A stretch of DNA of 17,962 nucleotides from JBNKVT01 sp050299335. GTDB lineage: Bacteria; Pseudomonadota; Alphaproteobacteria; Rhodobacterales; Rhodobacteraceae. The stretch spans positions 1 through 17,962 of the forward strand of contig JBNKVT010000038.1 of assembly GCA_050299335.1 (NCBI GenBank), read 5' to 3'. Shown piece after piece: positions 1 through 10,488 of the stretch (positions are counted from its first letter, which is position 1; each line of letters opens with the position of its first letter). The position numbers were made by a program, and so were the translations under genes. A model generated the notes under the pieces. The model was given only the letters and a program-made list of their open reading frames with translations, ran no database searches and was not told where the DNA came from.

Positions 1-903
1 GCTGGCGATGGCTTCCTGCTGTGCCGGGCCGAGGTCGAAACCGTAGGCGCACATCTTGCCGGTATTTCCGGTCTGCGCGACGGCCTTGGCCAGTGCCGGC
101 GTGAAGACGTTGTTGCCGGCGAAGGCACCGACCACGTCGCCGCGGCTTTCGATCAGCGAGATGATCGAGTTGGCCGGATCGTTCATGTCCGCCGACACCC
201 CGACATTCTCGGGACCGGCATCGACCTGGAAGCTGTCGAGCATGTTGTTCGCGGCAAGACCGGCCACGATCGCCTCGAAAGCGCTGGTCACCCGCTGGTT
301 GACCTCGACATTGCCCATCGCGGTGTCGTTGGGCAGGATGATCGAGCCCGAGGTGATCCCGCGATCGATCAGGCACTGAACCAGCGCTTCACCGGCGATG
401 GCCGCCGCCGAGGCGTCCTGGCCGGTATGACTGATGCCGTTGCGGTCGAGAATGGTCGGATCGAAGCTGTTGGTGGTCGCCACCGGGATGCCCTTGTCGC
501 GGGCGGTGGCGACGATGTCGTCATAGGCACCGACCTGCGGCGTGGTCATGATGATCCCGTCCAGTTTCGGATCGTTGATGATCTGGTTCAGGATCTCGAT
601 CTCGCGCGCCGGATCGTCGGTGGGCGATTCCGAGCCGAGCAGCAGGATATTGGCGCCGATCATGTTCCCGGCCATGGTCGCCCCGGCATAGACCGGGTCG
701 AAGAACCCGTTGCCCGCCGTGTGGGTGACGATGGCGAAGGTCAGCACACCGTCACCCGAGTTGAAGTCCTTGGTGCCCGGCGCTTCCTGTGCGGCTTCCT
801 CGAAACTGTAACCACCGACGGCCTCGGAGATGCTGCCGGACTGCGCATGGGCAAGCCCCGTGCTCGCGATCAGCGCCGCGGCGCTGGTAACTAGGTATTT
901 CAT
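1..903 (-). CDS. Sugar ABC transporter periplasmic substrate-binding protein (5' part, cut by window edge)
   Basis: The minus frame runs open from an ATG at 903 to the window edge, giving the first 301 codons of a protein that is usually about 330-360 residues. Residues 1-21 form a signal peptide (MKYLVTSAAALIAS..AHA|Q). The mature part begins its first beta strand with LTFAIVTHTAGNGFFDPVYAG and continues with DGIIMTTPQVGAYDDIVATA and GIPVATTNSFD. This is the type-1 periplasmic-binding fold of ribose/sugar-type ABC systems (Peripla_BP_4). It would capture a sugar or related small solute in the periplasm and deliver it to a permease and ATPase, presumably encoded beyond the left edge. A good ribosome site (GGGAGGAA, about 6 bases before the ATG) fixes the start. 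The ligand cannot be read from sequence. A decayed gluconolactonase-like gene lies divergently upstream, which suggests a sugar or lactone pathway. Confidence 0.85.
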   Translation of the reverse strand, partial: MKYLVTSAAALIASTGLAHAQSGSISEAVGGYSFEEAAQEAPGTKDFNSGDGVLTFAIVTHTAGNGFFDPVYAGATMAGNMIGANILLLGSESPTDDPAREIEILNQIINDPKLDGIIMTTPQVGAYDDIVATARDKGIPVATTNSFDPTILDRNGISHTGQDASAAAIAGEALVQCLIDRGITSGSIILPNDTAMGNVEVNQRVTSAFEAIVAGLAANNMLDSFQVDAGPENVGVSADMNDPANSIISLIESRGDVVGAFAGNNVFTPALAKAVAQTGNTGKMCAYGFDLGPAQQEAIAS

Positions 904-1257
904 TGACGTTCCTCCCGTGTTGAGCCCGTGACGGTTTTTGTCCGGAGCGATCCTGGCCCTGGCACTCGCCGGAAGTTTGTCCGACGCGTCACGAATCTTT
1001 TTCAGGCCGAGCGTTCGAGGTGTCGCGTCATCCCGTCCACACCCCGAATCGCAGGAGACCCGTCGGCATTCTTGCAAACGGGGGCAGCATTATCAAAGTT
1101 TATTTATATTACTAATCAATCAGTTATATTAGCTCCGCGACAAGCAAGAATAAATCCGTTGGAATCAACGCCTAACCCGCCAGGGAGGCGGAGGCCGATA
1201 CGTCGATACACAACCGCTAACGATCTGATCCGGCGCGACAAAATGGGGGGAAACACG
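904..1257. promoter_or_regulatory. Gene-free upstream region of the sugar-binding protein gene, with AT-rich core
   Basis: No credible gene lies in this 354-base stretch. The core at about 1089-1155 is strongly AT-rich in an otherwise GC-rich neighbourhood. It holds an imperfect palindrome at 1111-1124 (ACTAATCAATCAGT, 10 of 14 positions symmetric), a shape compatible with a dimeric repressor site such as a LacI-family operator. Transporter genes of this type are often controlled that way, but that is inference. The promoter of the minus-strand transporter gene probably sits here; I see no clear -35/-10 pair with ideal spacing. The plus-strand frame crossing the region has no family features. 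Confidence 0.4.
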
Positions 1258-1416
1258 ATGCCTGCAGAGACGTGGGAGTTCCATGATCCCCGCTTCCGGA
1301 CGCTTGTTCACACGAATCCGCTTGCAAGGGAGGCCGCAAGTGCGAAGGGGGCGCTTCATGCTTCGGTGGCACGCTCCTTGTTGCCGTCGGACATCCCCAA
1401 AGACCCCGGCCCCCCG
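1258..1416 (+). pseudogene. Decayed N-terminal remnant of an SMP-30/gluconolactonase-family gene
   Basis: An ATG at 1258 is preceded by a strong ribosome site (GGGGGGAA, 1245-1252) and starts MPAETWEFHDPRFRTLVHTN, which reads like the N-terminus of SMP-30/gluconolactonase/LRE-family proteins. The expected next motif (WxEGPVWF..LLWSDIPNDR) is present only as debris. A CEGGASCFGG-like stretch appears in the frame one base back (from 1341), and ARSLLPSDIPKD returns in the original frame (about 1369-1404). After that the similarity stops, although a functional enzyme needs about 290 residues. I read this as a truncated, frameshifted relic. Such enzymes hydrolyse sugar lactones and often neighbour sugar ABC transporters, as here. 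The frame stays open to 1533 but carries no further recognisable sequence. Recognition is from memory of the family, so confidence is moderate. Confidence 0.5.
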
Positions 1417-1448
1417 TCTCTGATCCGCGCATACGCGAGGTCCGAGGC

Positions 1449-1468
1449 GAAAACCGTTGCCGGTTTTC
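1449..1468. other. Perfect hairpin GAAAACCG-TTGC-CGGTTTTC
   Basis: An 8-bp perfect inverted repeat with a 4-base loop lies between the gluconolactonase relic and the YdeI-type gene. The A-run/T-run flanks within the arms give the outline of a small bidirectional terminator, but the GC core is only three pairs. It may be a leftover terminator of the relic gene, or structure in the leader of the next gene. Confidence 0.35.
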
Positions 1469-1529
1469 TCGCTACCGCTCCATGTCGTCCCGTCGCTATA
1501 GTCTCGCAGAGACGCGAAAGGCATCGACC

Positions 1530-2150
1530 ATGATCACCGATACCGGGGATTTTTTCACCAAGGGCTGCGGTCGTTGCGCGCGCTTTGATACAGATGACTG
1601 CTCTGCGAGGCGCTGGAATGTGGGGCTGCGCCTGCTTCGGCGCATCTGTCTCGGAACCGGGCTCGAAGAGGCGGTGAAATGGGGCCATCCCTGCTATGCC
1701 TATGCCGGGCGAAATGTCGCGATCATCGGGGCATTCCGCGGCGATTTCCGGCTGAGTTTCTTCAAGGCGGCGCTGATGCGCGACCCTGAGGGATTGCTGG
1801 AAAAACAGGGGCCGAATACCGAGCATGCGGATATGATCCGCTTTACCGACACGAGGCAGGTTGCGGAGCGCGAAACGATGATCCGGGCCTATCTGCAAGA
1901 GGCGATGGGCTATGCCAAGGCCGGGATCGAGCCGCGGAAGGCCACGCGCGATCTTGTGCTTGCCGACGAACTGATCGAGGCGCTGGACGCCGATCCGGAA
2001 CTGGCCGAGGCCTTCCGTGGGCTGACGCCGGGGCGGCAGCGCAGCTATGTCATCACGCTCGCCTCGGCCAAGACGCCGGAGACCCGGGTGCGGCGTATCG
2101 AGAAATTCCGCCCGCGCATCCTCGCCGGGAAAGGCGCCAACGAGCGATAA
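1530..2150 (+). CDS. YdeI/OmpD-associated (DUF1801-type) family protein
   Basis: A 206-residue soluble protein with no signal peptide. The N-terminal half has the DUF1801-like core: KWGHPCYAYAGRNVAIIGAFRGDFRLSFF at about 50-78, then FFKAALMRDPEG. The C-terminal part (about 141-200) carries the OmdA-type ending: LTPGRQRSYV, AK..ETRVRRIEKFRPRILAGKG. Proteins of this kind are widespread and poorly characterised. The E. coli YdeI name is linked to peptide and stress resistance, but no enzyme activity is established, so I assign none. The frame is open upstream to an ATG at 1482, but I choose 1530 because it has AAAGG 8 bases upstream and matches the usual MITDTxDFF start of the family. A TATAGT at 1497-1502 could be its -10 box; no matching -35 is visible. 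It appears monocistronic. Confidence 0.85.
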   Translation: MITDTGDFFTKGCGRCARFDTDDCSARRWNVGLRLLRRICLGTGLEEAVKWGHPCYAYAGRNVAIIGAFRGDFRLSFFKAALMRDPEGLLEKQGPNTEHADMIRFTDTRQVAERETMIRAYLQEAMGYAKAGIEPRKATRDLVLADELIEALDADPELAEAFRGLTPGRQRSYVITLASAKTPETRVRRIEKFRPRILAGKGANER

Positions 2151-2293
2151 TCCCGCCCGTGGATCAGCAAGGTCAGGACGGGAGCGCGAGCGTCGCCAGC
2201 GGATCCGCGCAAGGGCGCGGGGTGAATGGACGTCACCCGGTTTGGCCCGATACACGCCTTTGCCCAAGGTGCAAGGTCCCTCCCCGGCAGGGA

Positions 2294-2794
2294 TCAGTCA
2301 CATGTCACGGCCGCTGGTGCGCCGAAGTCGCCCATGGGACTGACCGCGAGCAGTCCCTCGGCTATCAGCACGGCCTTGTCCGGAGCTGCGATCGCCGTTT
2401 GTACCGTGGCCGGACTGCCGACGACGAACAACCCGGGATCCGACCCGGCCAGGCCGCCGCGGCAGATTTTTGTCTCAGGCAAAATCGCGAATTCCTGCGT
2501 CCTGTCGAGGGCTTCCATGACGATGGCCGCGTCTGAAATCGCCCGCACGATGCCCGAGAAAAGCACCTTCAGCTCACCGGACTCGTGCAGGTAGGAATAT
2601 TCCCCTTTCCCCGTCATCAAGATCACGCCACCCGCGCCGATCGTCGCCCCGTCGGAGAAGAAGGTCAGTTCGCGAGGTCCGTCGGGTGTCCGGACATAGG
2701 ATGTGGATGACCCCTAGGCCGAAACCGGGCCTGGAACCGCCATCGAAGCCGCCGTGGCGCAGGCAACCGCGACGAAAATCTTCTGGTATGTCAC
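2294..2794 (-). pseudogene. Exported hypothetical protein interrupted by an in-frame TAG after its signal peptide
   Basis: A GTG at 2794 has a clear ribosome site (GGGAG, 6 bases upstream) and encodes a textbook signal peptide: TYQKIFVAVACATAASMAV..PVSA. The next codon (27, bases 2716-2714) is TAG. Beyond it the same frame stays open for 139 more residues (GSSTSYVRTPDGPRELTFF... to ...APAAVTCD) and ends at 2294, giving 166 codons plus stop. A single change from CAG (Gln) would explain the stop and would place Q directly after the A-x-A cleavage site. I do not recognise the mature domain. It is Gly/Ala/Val-rich, beta-looking, and has two cysteines (KICRGG and the terminal TCD) that could form a periplasmic disulfide. 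Alternatives are TAG readthrough, reinitiation at the internal GTG at 2626 (which would yield an unexported 110-residue product), or a sequencing error. Confidence 0.6.
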
Positions 2795-3086
2795 GTCTAT
2801 CTCCCTCGGGTAAGGGACCGGCGATCCCAACTGGACATGGCGCCCGGGTATCCCCCTGTTCCGGCTTCAGGACGAAGCTCTGGCAATTGATCTTGAACGG
2901 TATTCAGAACAAGTCCCGATGCCGGCCTTTTCGCCATCGCATTCCGTACGGATATGGCCGGACTGGCTGTATTGTACCGGCAAAATAGCATCGCTGCGCC
3001 CCCCGTGTCCAATCCGAGGGCGACCGCGCCGTTTTATGCCTGGCCGCCCTGCCCCTTTTGCGCCGGACTGATGCCGCCCGGCAGGA
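2795..3086. other. Spacer between ftsK stop and the interrupted exported-protein gene
   Basis: 292 bases with no convincing gene. A 71-codon minus frame here (3012-2797) has no ribosome site or family features. The region should hold the end of the ftsK transcript and the promoter of the minus-strand gene starting at 2794. I see no strong terminator with a U-tract and no well-spaced promoter. Confidence 0.4.
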
Positions 3087-5801
<2,715 letters not shown>

Positions 5802-5804
5802 GTT

Positions 5805-6998
5805 CTAGTTCAAACCCCTTAAACATTCGCGTATATCCCGCAACCCCCGGGTGATTTCGTCCGGTTGAGCGACAAGCGCCACCCGGATATATTCGGTCCC
5901 TGGATTCGCCGATCCATCGCTCGGATCGCGTGCCAGATACTCCCCTGGAAGTACGCGTATCCCCCTATCGCTCCAAAGCTGCTTGGCGACAGCTTCGCCG
6001 TCACTCACGCGGATCCACAAAAAGAACCCCGCCTGGGGGGGAGAATAGCCTTTCATATTGCCCAAAATATGGTCGGCGGCCCGGTATTTTTCTCTGTAGA
6101 TTTCGCGACTTGCTGCAACATGACCCTCATCCTGCCACAATCTCTCCGCGACCCTCTGCAGCGGCAGCGGCAAGGGCGCGCCGGCATAGTTCCTGAGCTG
6201 CGTCATCGCCGCAATCGCCCGTTGTCCTCCTGCAACGAAGCCCGATCTGAGCCCCGGCAGGTTCGAGCGCTTTGACAGCGAATGGAAGATCAGCACGCGT
6301 TCGGGATCGGCCTGCATCTTCTGCGCGACCTCCAGCGCCCCGGTGGGCGGGGTGTCGCGGTAGATCTCGCAATAGCATTCATCGGCGAAGATGCGGAAAT
6401 CATATGTCTCGGCCAGATCGATCAGGGTTCTCCAATAGTCTTCCCCCGCCACCGCCCCTTGCGGGTTCGCAGGAGAACAGACGTAGACGACCGTGGTCCG
6501 GTTCAAGATCGTTTCGGGAAGCGCGGCGAAATCGGGCAGGAAGCCGGTCTCGGCCAGCGCTGACACGTAGTAAGGCTCCGCCCCTGCCGTCAATGCGGCC
6601 ACCGCATAGCATTGGTAGAAGGGATTTGGCAGCAGGATCAAGGGCTTCTGGCCGTTCTTCTCCTCCGGGCTCAGGGCAATCGCAGCATTGAACAGCCCCT
6701 CGCGGGTGCCGTTCAGCGGAAAGACTTCCGTCTCGGGATCAACCGAAACTCCATAGCGCCGCCCCAGCCAGTCCGAGATCGCGCCGCGCAGCTCCGGCGT
6801 GCCGTCATTCGGCGGGTAACGCCCGAAATCGGCGGTATGTTCGGCAATCACTTCCGCCACGAAATCCGGAAACGGATGCTTCGGCTCGCCCAGCGACATA
6901 TGCAGAACCTCGCCCCCGGCCGGAATCGGGTCGAGCAACGCCCGCAGGCGCGGAAACGCATATTCCGGCAGTTCGGAGAACCGCTCAGGGAGCTTCAT
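5805..6998 (-). CDS. PLP-dependent class I/II aminotransferase (DapC-like)
   Basis: A 397-residue fold-type I aminotransferase. Visible features, in residues counted from this start, are the N-terminal GEP and FGRYPPNDGTPELR segment (about 37-70), NGTREGLFNA for phosphate/cofactor contact (about 96), SPANPQGAV (about 175-183), FADECYCEIY with the cofactor-pairing Asp, and SLSKRSNLPGLRSGF with the Schiff-base lysine at about 243. The C-terminal YIRVALV supplies the substrate-carboxylate arginine. It transfers an amino group between an amino acid and a 2-oxo acid. In related genomes the copy beside ftsK is often called a succinyldiaminopimelate aminotransferase, but substrate cannot be decided from sequence. 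I start at 6998 because TGAGG sits 6 bases upstream; the frame extends five codons further to 7013. It lies between the amidase (82-base gap) and ftsK (3-base gap), on the same strand. Confidence 0.9.
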   Translation of the reverse strand: MKLPERFSELPEYAFPRLRALLDPIPAGGEVLHMSLGEPKHPFPDFVAEVIAEHTADFGRYPPNDGTPELRGAISDWLGRRYGVSVDPETEVFPLNGTREGLFNAAIALSPEEKNGQKPLILLPNPFYQCYAVAALTAGAEPYYVSALAETGFLPDFAALPETILNRTTVVYVCSPANPQGAVAGEDYWRTLIDLAETYDFRIFADECYCEIYRDTPPTGALEVAQKMQADPERVLIFHSLSKRSNLPGLRSGFVAGGQRAIAAMTQLRNYAGAPLPLPLQRVAERLWQDEGHVAASREIYREKYRAADHILGNMKGYSPPQAGFFLWIRVSDGEAVAKQLWSDRGIRVLPGEYLARDPSDGSANPGTEYIRVALVAQPDEITRGLRDIRECLRGLN

Positions 6999-7080
6999 GC
7001 CATGCCTCATCAACGGGGTCTGATGCCCCTTGTCCGCCCCAGATTAGTCGGCCGGGAGGCCTCCGTCCAGCGAAAGCGGG

Positions 7081-8424
7081 CTAATTGCGTGCCCCGAGTG
7101 TCTTTTCAATCGCAGACCCGGCCCAAAGCAGATGCCGCTCGCCCATGGGCCGTCCCATCGCCATCACTGCGCACCAGTCCTCGCCGGTCGGAAGGGTCAG
7201 CGCGCAAAGCCCCATCAGGTTGCCGACCCTTGTATTCCTGAGCGTCAGAAGGTTCTTTTCGGTGAACAGCGCCTCATCGGCCAGCAGATCGGCCGTCTTA
7301 GGCGGCTGGATCGCACAATTCGGGATCAGCACGGCGTCATAGCCCGCCGTCGCCTCCAGATAGGCCCGCCGCAGCCGCTTCAGCCGCTCCCAGCCCTGCA
7401 CGAATTCCACGCCCGAGAATGCCGCCCCGCCCCGGAACCGATCCTCCACCGGACCGTAAAGCGTCCCCGGCCGCGCCTCGATCACTTCCTTCCACAGCCC
7501 GTAAGCCTCGGTCGCGAACAGGACAGGTGCGAGACCCATCGCCTCATCGACCTCCGGCACCCCGATCTCTTCGACATGCGCCCCGTCGGCGGAGAGCCTC
7601 GCCACAGCCGCCTCGAACGCCGCCTGCGGGGCCTCGTCCACAGGGGCAATCGCCGGGCTTTTCAGCACCGCGAACCGCATTCCGGCCAGTTCCGCCCCTT
7701 CCAGATCGGGCGGTGCCTCGCCATCCATCTCGAAGGTCAGGTAACCGGCATCCTCCACCGACCGGCACAAGGGGCCAACCGTATCGAAGCGCGGACAAAG
7801 CGGCACCACACCATCCAGCGACAACAGCCCATGGGTCGTTTTCAGCCCCACCAGCCCGTTCCACCCGCTCGGCGCCCGCACCGACCCCCCGGTATCGGTC
7901 CCGATCCCCGCCGCCGCCAGCCCCAGTGCGACCGAGACCGCCGCCCCCGAGGACGACCCCCCAGGCACATGCGCGGGGTTCACGGAATTGGGCGGTGTCG
8001 CCGTCTCGGGATTGATCCCCAGCCCCGAAAACGCCAGCTCGGTCATATGCGTCTTTCCCAGACACACCAGCCCGGCCCGTGTCGCGTTCCCCAGCACCTC
8101 GGCATCGGTATCGGGCACTCGGCCCTCCAGGAGCCGCGTCCCGGCCTCGGTCGCAACACCTGCGGTATCAAAAAGATCCTTCCACGAAATCGGCACCCCA
8201 TCGAGCAGCGACTGCCGCGTCCCCGCCTTCGCGCGCCTCAAAGCCGCCTCCGCCTCGGCCCGCGCCCGCTTCGCCGTCACCCGCGCATAGATCCGGTCCT
8301 TCGCCCCATGCCCCTCGATCGCATCGAGATAGGCATCGCAAAGCGCCACCGGATCGATCCGCCCATTGCCGATATCGCGCCCCAGATCGCAGGCCGTCAT
8401 CCTCAACCAGTCAATACCACCCAT
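7081..8424 (-). CDS. Amidase signature-family enzyme
   Basis: A 447-residue cytoplasmic amide hydrolase with the full Ser-cisSer-Lys triad. The lysine is in GVPISWKDLFD (K82), the cis-serine in VPGGSSSGAAVSVALG (S157) and the nucleophile in GTDTGGSVRAPSG (S181). This order and spacing match the amidase signature family, which includes GatA, aryl/aliphatic amidases and allophanate-type enzymes. The Gln-tRNA partners gatB/gatC are absent nearby, so a free-standing amidase is more likely than GatA. The natural substrate is unknown. A GTG 13 codons upstream (8463) could extend it, but 8424 has AAGGGG 6 bases before the ATG and gives the usual N-terminus. It is first in a same-strand run with the aminotransferase and ftsK and diverges from the UbiH-type gene. 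Confidence 0.9.
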   Translation of the reverse strand: MGGIDWLRMTACDLGRDIGNGRIDPVALCDAYLDAIEGHGAKDRIYARVTAKRARAEAEAALRRAKAGTRQSLLDGVPISWKDLFDTAGVATEAGTRLLEGRVPDTDAEVLGNATRAGLVCLGKTHMTELAFSGLGINPETATPPNSVNPAHVPGGSSSGAAVSVALGLAAAGIGTDTGGSVRAPSGWNGLVGLKTTHGLLSLDGVVPLCPRFDTVGPLCRSVEDAGYLTFEMDGEAPPDLEGAELAGMRFAVLKSPAIAPVDEAPQAAFEAAVARLSADGAHVEEIGVPEVDEAMGLAPVLFATEAYGLWKEVIEARPGTLYGPVEDRFRGGAAFSGVEFVQGWERLKRLRRAYLEATAGYDAVLIPNCAIQPPKTADLLADEALFTEKNLLTLRNTRVGNLMGLCALTLPTGEDWCAVMAMGRPMGERHLLWAGSAIEKTLGARN

Positions 8425-8577
8425 CCCCTGCCCCTTGTCTTCTCTGCCGTATCTCTCTGCCACCTGAGACGTTCGCCCGGAAAACGATACATCACCCGGC
8501 TTCTTCCTGGTTCGAATACGCCCGCCCTACCGGCACGCACAGCATTCTCCCAGGAAGCCTAGCGCCGCCACCTGCCA

Positions 8578-8605
8578 TGGACAATTCCCCAAATCCGCTC
8601 ATAGT
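8578..8605 (+). promoter_or_regulatory. Candidate promoter producing a leaderless mRNA for the UbiH-type gene
   Basis: TGGACA (8578-8583) and CATAGT (8600-8605) are separated by 16 bases and match the sigma-70 consensus at 5/6 and 4/6 positions. The -10 box ends 6 bases before the ATG at 8612, so transcription would begin at or next to the start codon. That fits the absence of any Shine-Dalgarno sequence there. Confidence 0.5.
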
Positions 8606-8611
8606 GCGCCC

Positions 8612-9826
8612 ATGCAACTCGACGCCGATATCCTCATCGTCGGCGGCGGCCTCAACGGCCCCGCCCTCGCCCTCGCCCTGGCCGAAGGCGGTCTCACCTC
8701 GCTGATCCTCGACGCCACCCCGCCCGAGGCCGCCGCCTCGGACAGCTTCGACGGCCGCGCCTATGCGCTGTCCATTGCCTCGATCCGTATGCTCAAGGCG
8801 CTCGGCATCTGGGAAGAGGTCGCCGACCACGCCCAGCCCATCCTCGACATCAAGGTCTCCGACGGCCGCCCCGGCGAAGGGGCCTCACCGCTGTTCCTGC
8901 ATTTCGACCACCACGAAATCGAGGAAGGCCCGATGGGCCACATGATCGAGGACCGTTATTTGCGCCGGGCGCTGCACACCGCCTGCGAGGCCTCCGAAAA
9001 AATCACCACCGAGGCCCCCGTCCGCGTCACCGCCCAGGAAACCGGCCCCGCCACCGCCACCGTCACGCTGGAGAATGCCACCACCCGCACCGCCCGTGTC
9101 CTGATCGGCTGCGATGGCCGCCAATCGGGCACCGCCACCCGGGCCGGGATCAGGCGCACCGGCTGGGAGTACAACCAGACCAGCCTCGTCTGCGCCATCG
9201 CCCATGAGCGCCCCCACGACGCCACCGCCCACCAGTTCTTCATGCCCTCGGGACCGCTGGCCATCCTGCCGCTCCCCGGCAACCGCTCGTCCATCGTCTG
9301 GACCGAGACCACCGCCCGCGCCGCCGCCATCCAGGCCCTCGATGACGACGCCTACCTGACTGAGCTCCGCCCCCGCTTCGGGTCCTTCCTCGGCGAGATC
9401 AGCCTCACCGGCACCCGCTTCACCTACCCCCTTGCCCTGTCGCTGGCCGAAAGCTTCACCGCCCCCCGCCTCGCCCTGGCCGGAGACGCCGCCCACGGCC
9501 TCCATCCATTGGCGGGGCAGGGCCTCAATCTCGGCTTCCGCGACGTCGCCGCACTGGCCGAAACCCTCATCGACGCCAAACGCCGCGGCGAGGATATCGG
9601 CGCTCCCCTCGTCCTCGCCCGCTACGCCCAGTGGCGCCGCTTCGACACCGCGATGCTCTCGGCAGCCACAGACACCGTCAACCGCAGCTTCTCCAACGAC
9701 AACCCGCTCCTCCGCCTAACCCGAGACCTCGCCCTCGGCACCCTCAACGCCCTGCCCGCCGCCCGCCGCACCCTCATCCGCGAAGCCGCCGGGCTGACCG
9801 GGGACTTGCCGCGCCTGATGCGGTGA
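8612..9826 (+). CDS. UbiH/UbiF/COQ6-family FAD-dependent ubiquinone-biosynthesis hydroxylase
   Basis: A 404-residue class A flavoprotein monooxygenase. It has the three expected FAD/NAD(P)H motifs: ILIVGGGLNGPALALALAE (dinucleotide fold, 7-25), VLIGCDGRQSGTA (DG motif, 163-175) and LALAGDAAHGLHPLAGQGLNLGFRDVAAL (GD motif and UbiH signature, 287-315). Members add hydroxyl groups to the ring of ubiquinone precursors using O2 and NAD(P)H, at the inner face of the membrane. Alphaproteobacteria use UbiH, UbiF, UbiL or UbiM variants with different ring positions, and I cannot tell which this is, so no symbol is given. Codon use is extremely C-rich, like its neighbours. No ribosome site precedes the ATG; see the promoter entry. 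It diverges from the amidase gene. Confidence 0.92.
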   Translation: MQLDADILIVGGGLNGPALALALAEGGLTSLILDATPPEAAASDSFDGRAYALSIASIRMLKALGIWEEVADHAQPILDIKVSDGRPGEGASPLFLHFDHHEIEEGPMGHMIEDRYLRRALHTACEASEKITTEAPVRVTAQETGPATATVTLENATTRTARVLIGCDGRQSGTATRAGIRRTGWEYNQTSLVCAIAHERPHDATAHQFFMPSGPLAILPLPGNRSSIVWTETTARAAAIQALDDDAYLTELRPRFGSFLGEISLTGTRFTYPLALSLAESFTAPRLALAGDAAHGLHPLAGQGLNLGFRDVAALAETLIDAKRRGEDIGAPLVLARYAQWRRFDTAMLSAATDTVNRSFSNDNPLLRLTRDLALGTLNALPAARRTLIREAAGLTGDLPRLMR

Positions 9827-9867
9827 TCCTTCCGTCTCGTAGGATGGGTGCTCTGTCAAAAAATCCA

Positions 9868-10023
9868 ATGAGAACCCAAACACCATTAGCTCAAGAATTA
9901 TTAGACGGTAATGTCCTCAGGCTTGGTCTCCTTGATGCTGGATTCTCGCTGGTACCGCACGGTTCTTTATTGGCGCCGCCAAATAACTGGGATAACGAAG
10001 AGGAGATTGATGTTGCTTCATAG
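9868..10023 (+). CDS. Possible 51-residue small protein overlapping the membrane-protein gene
   Basis: An AT-rich open frame from ATG 9868 encodes MRTQTPLAQELLDGNVLRLG...PPNNWDNEEEIDVAS and ends at 10023, overlapping the start of the next gene by 14 bases. The overlap could give translational coupling. There is no Shine-Dalgarno before the ATG and I recognise no family. It may instead be a fragment of something carried in with the AT-rich segment. The frame also extends upstream through the 3' end of the UbiH-type gene, where it is only a shadow. Treat as a candidate. Confidence 0.2.
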   Translation: MRTQTPLAQELLDGNVLRLGLLDAGFSLVPHGSLLAPPNNWDNEEEIDVAS

Positions 10024-10447
10024 TTTTGGAACAGTGCTGCTTTTTGCTCTGAAAATCTGGGGGATATCAATAATATCTTTTTTGGCAATCCTATTGATAG
10101 CCATGCCGGTATTTGATGGTGATCCACTACAGGCAATTGTCAGCATAGAATTTTTAGTTCCAGTAATGTTAGTAACATTTTATGTGATCACATTCACAGC
10201 ACCTGTATTGCTGGCAGCTCTGGCAGGTCGATTGCTAAAATTTTCATCGAAGATCGTACATATCGTCAACTTCATTAATATCGGAATTTGGTTGTCAGTT
10301 TTCACCCCTTCGGTTGTAACAAAGGAATGGGGAGAACTCGGCTTTGAAATTTGGCTGGCTGTGTTCTCAATATTTCTAGTTTCTTCCCTTGTGGTTACAT
10401 TTTTCTTGTTTGCTTTCGGAGGATTGAAAAGCCTGTTTGAAAAGTGA
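10010..10447 (+). CDS. Small integral membrane protein of unknown function (AT-rich)
   Basis: A 145-residue, very hydrophobic protein with four predicted membrane helices at about 9-33, 41-73, 80-100 and 112-137, ending in a short basic tail (GGLKSLFEK). I recognise no family. The start at 10010 is chosen over 9911 because AGGAG lies 5 bases upstream and the extra 33 upstream residues are basic and lack a leader. Base composition is clearly AT-richer than both neighbours, with codons such as TTA, ATA and AAT that the surrounding genes avoid. This suggests recent acquisition. It sits alone between the UbiH-type gene and the RNase T2 gene. Function cannot be inferred; roles such as small transporter accessory or immunity protein are only possibilities. 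Confidence 0.65.
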   Translation: MLLHSFGTVLLFALKIWGISIISFLAILLIAMPVFDGDPLQAIVSIEFLVPVMLVTFYVITFTAPVLLAALAGRLLKFSSKIVHIVNFINIGIWLSVFTPSVVTKEWGELGFEIWLAVFSIFLVSSLVVTFFLFAFGGLKSLFEK

Positions 10448-10488
10448 CCCGACTGTTGTTGTATTAGATGCTCTTTACCTCGGTCATA

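Noticed and set aside
427..894. A 155-codon plus-strand frame
   Set aside because: Antisense of the sugar-binding protein gene, whose minus frame is open to the window edge with a signal peptide.
928..1533. A 201-codon plus-strand frame covering the gene-free region
   Set aside because: Only the part from 1258 resembles a protein family, and it is a decayed remnant; the upstream portion crosses the AT-rich regulatory stretch and has no coding signs.
1356..2267. A 303-codon minus-strand frame
   Set aside because: Lies opposite the YdeI-type gene, which has recognisable domains, a ribosome site and a family-typical start.
7132..8562. A 476-codon plus-strand frame
   Set aside because: Antisense shadow of the amidase gene; its Arg/His/Pro-rich composition is typical of a shadow.
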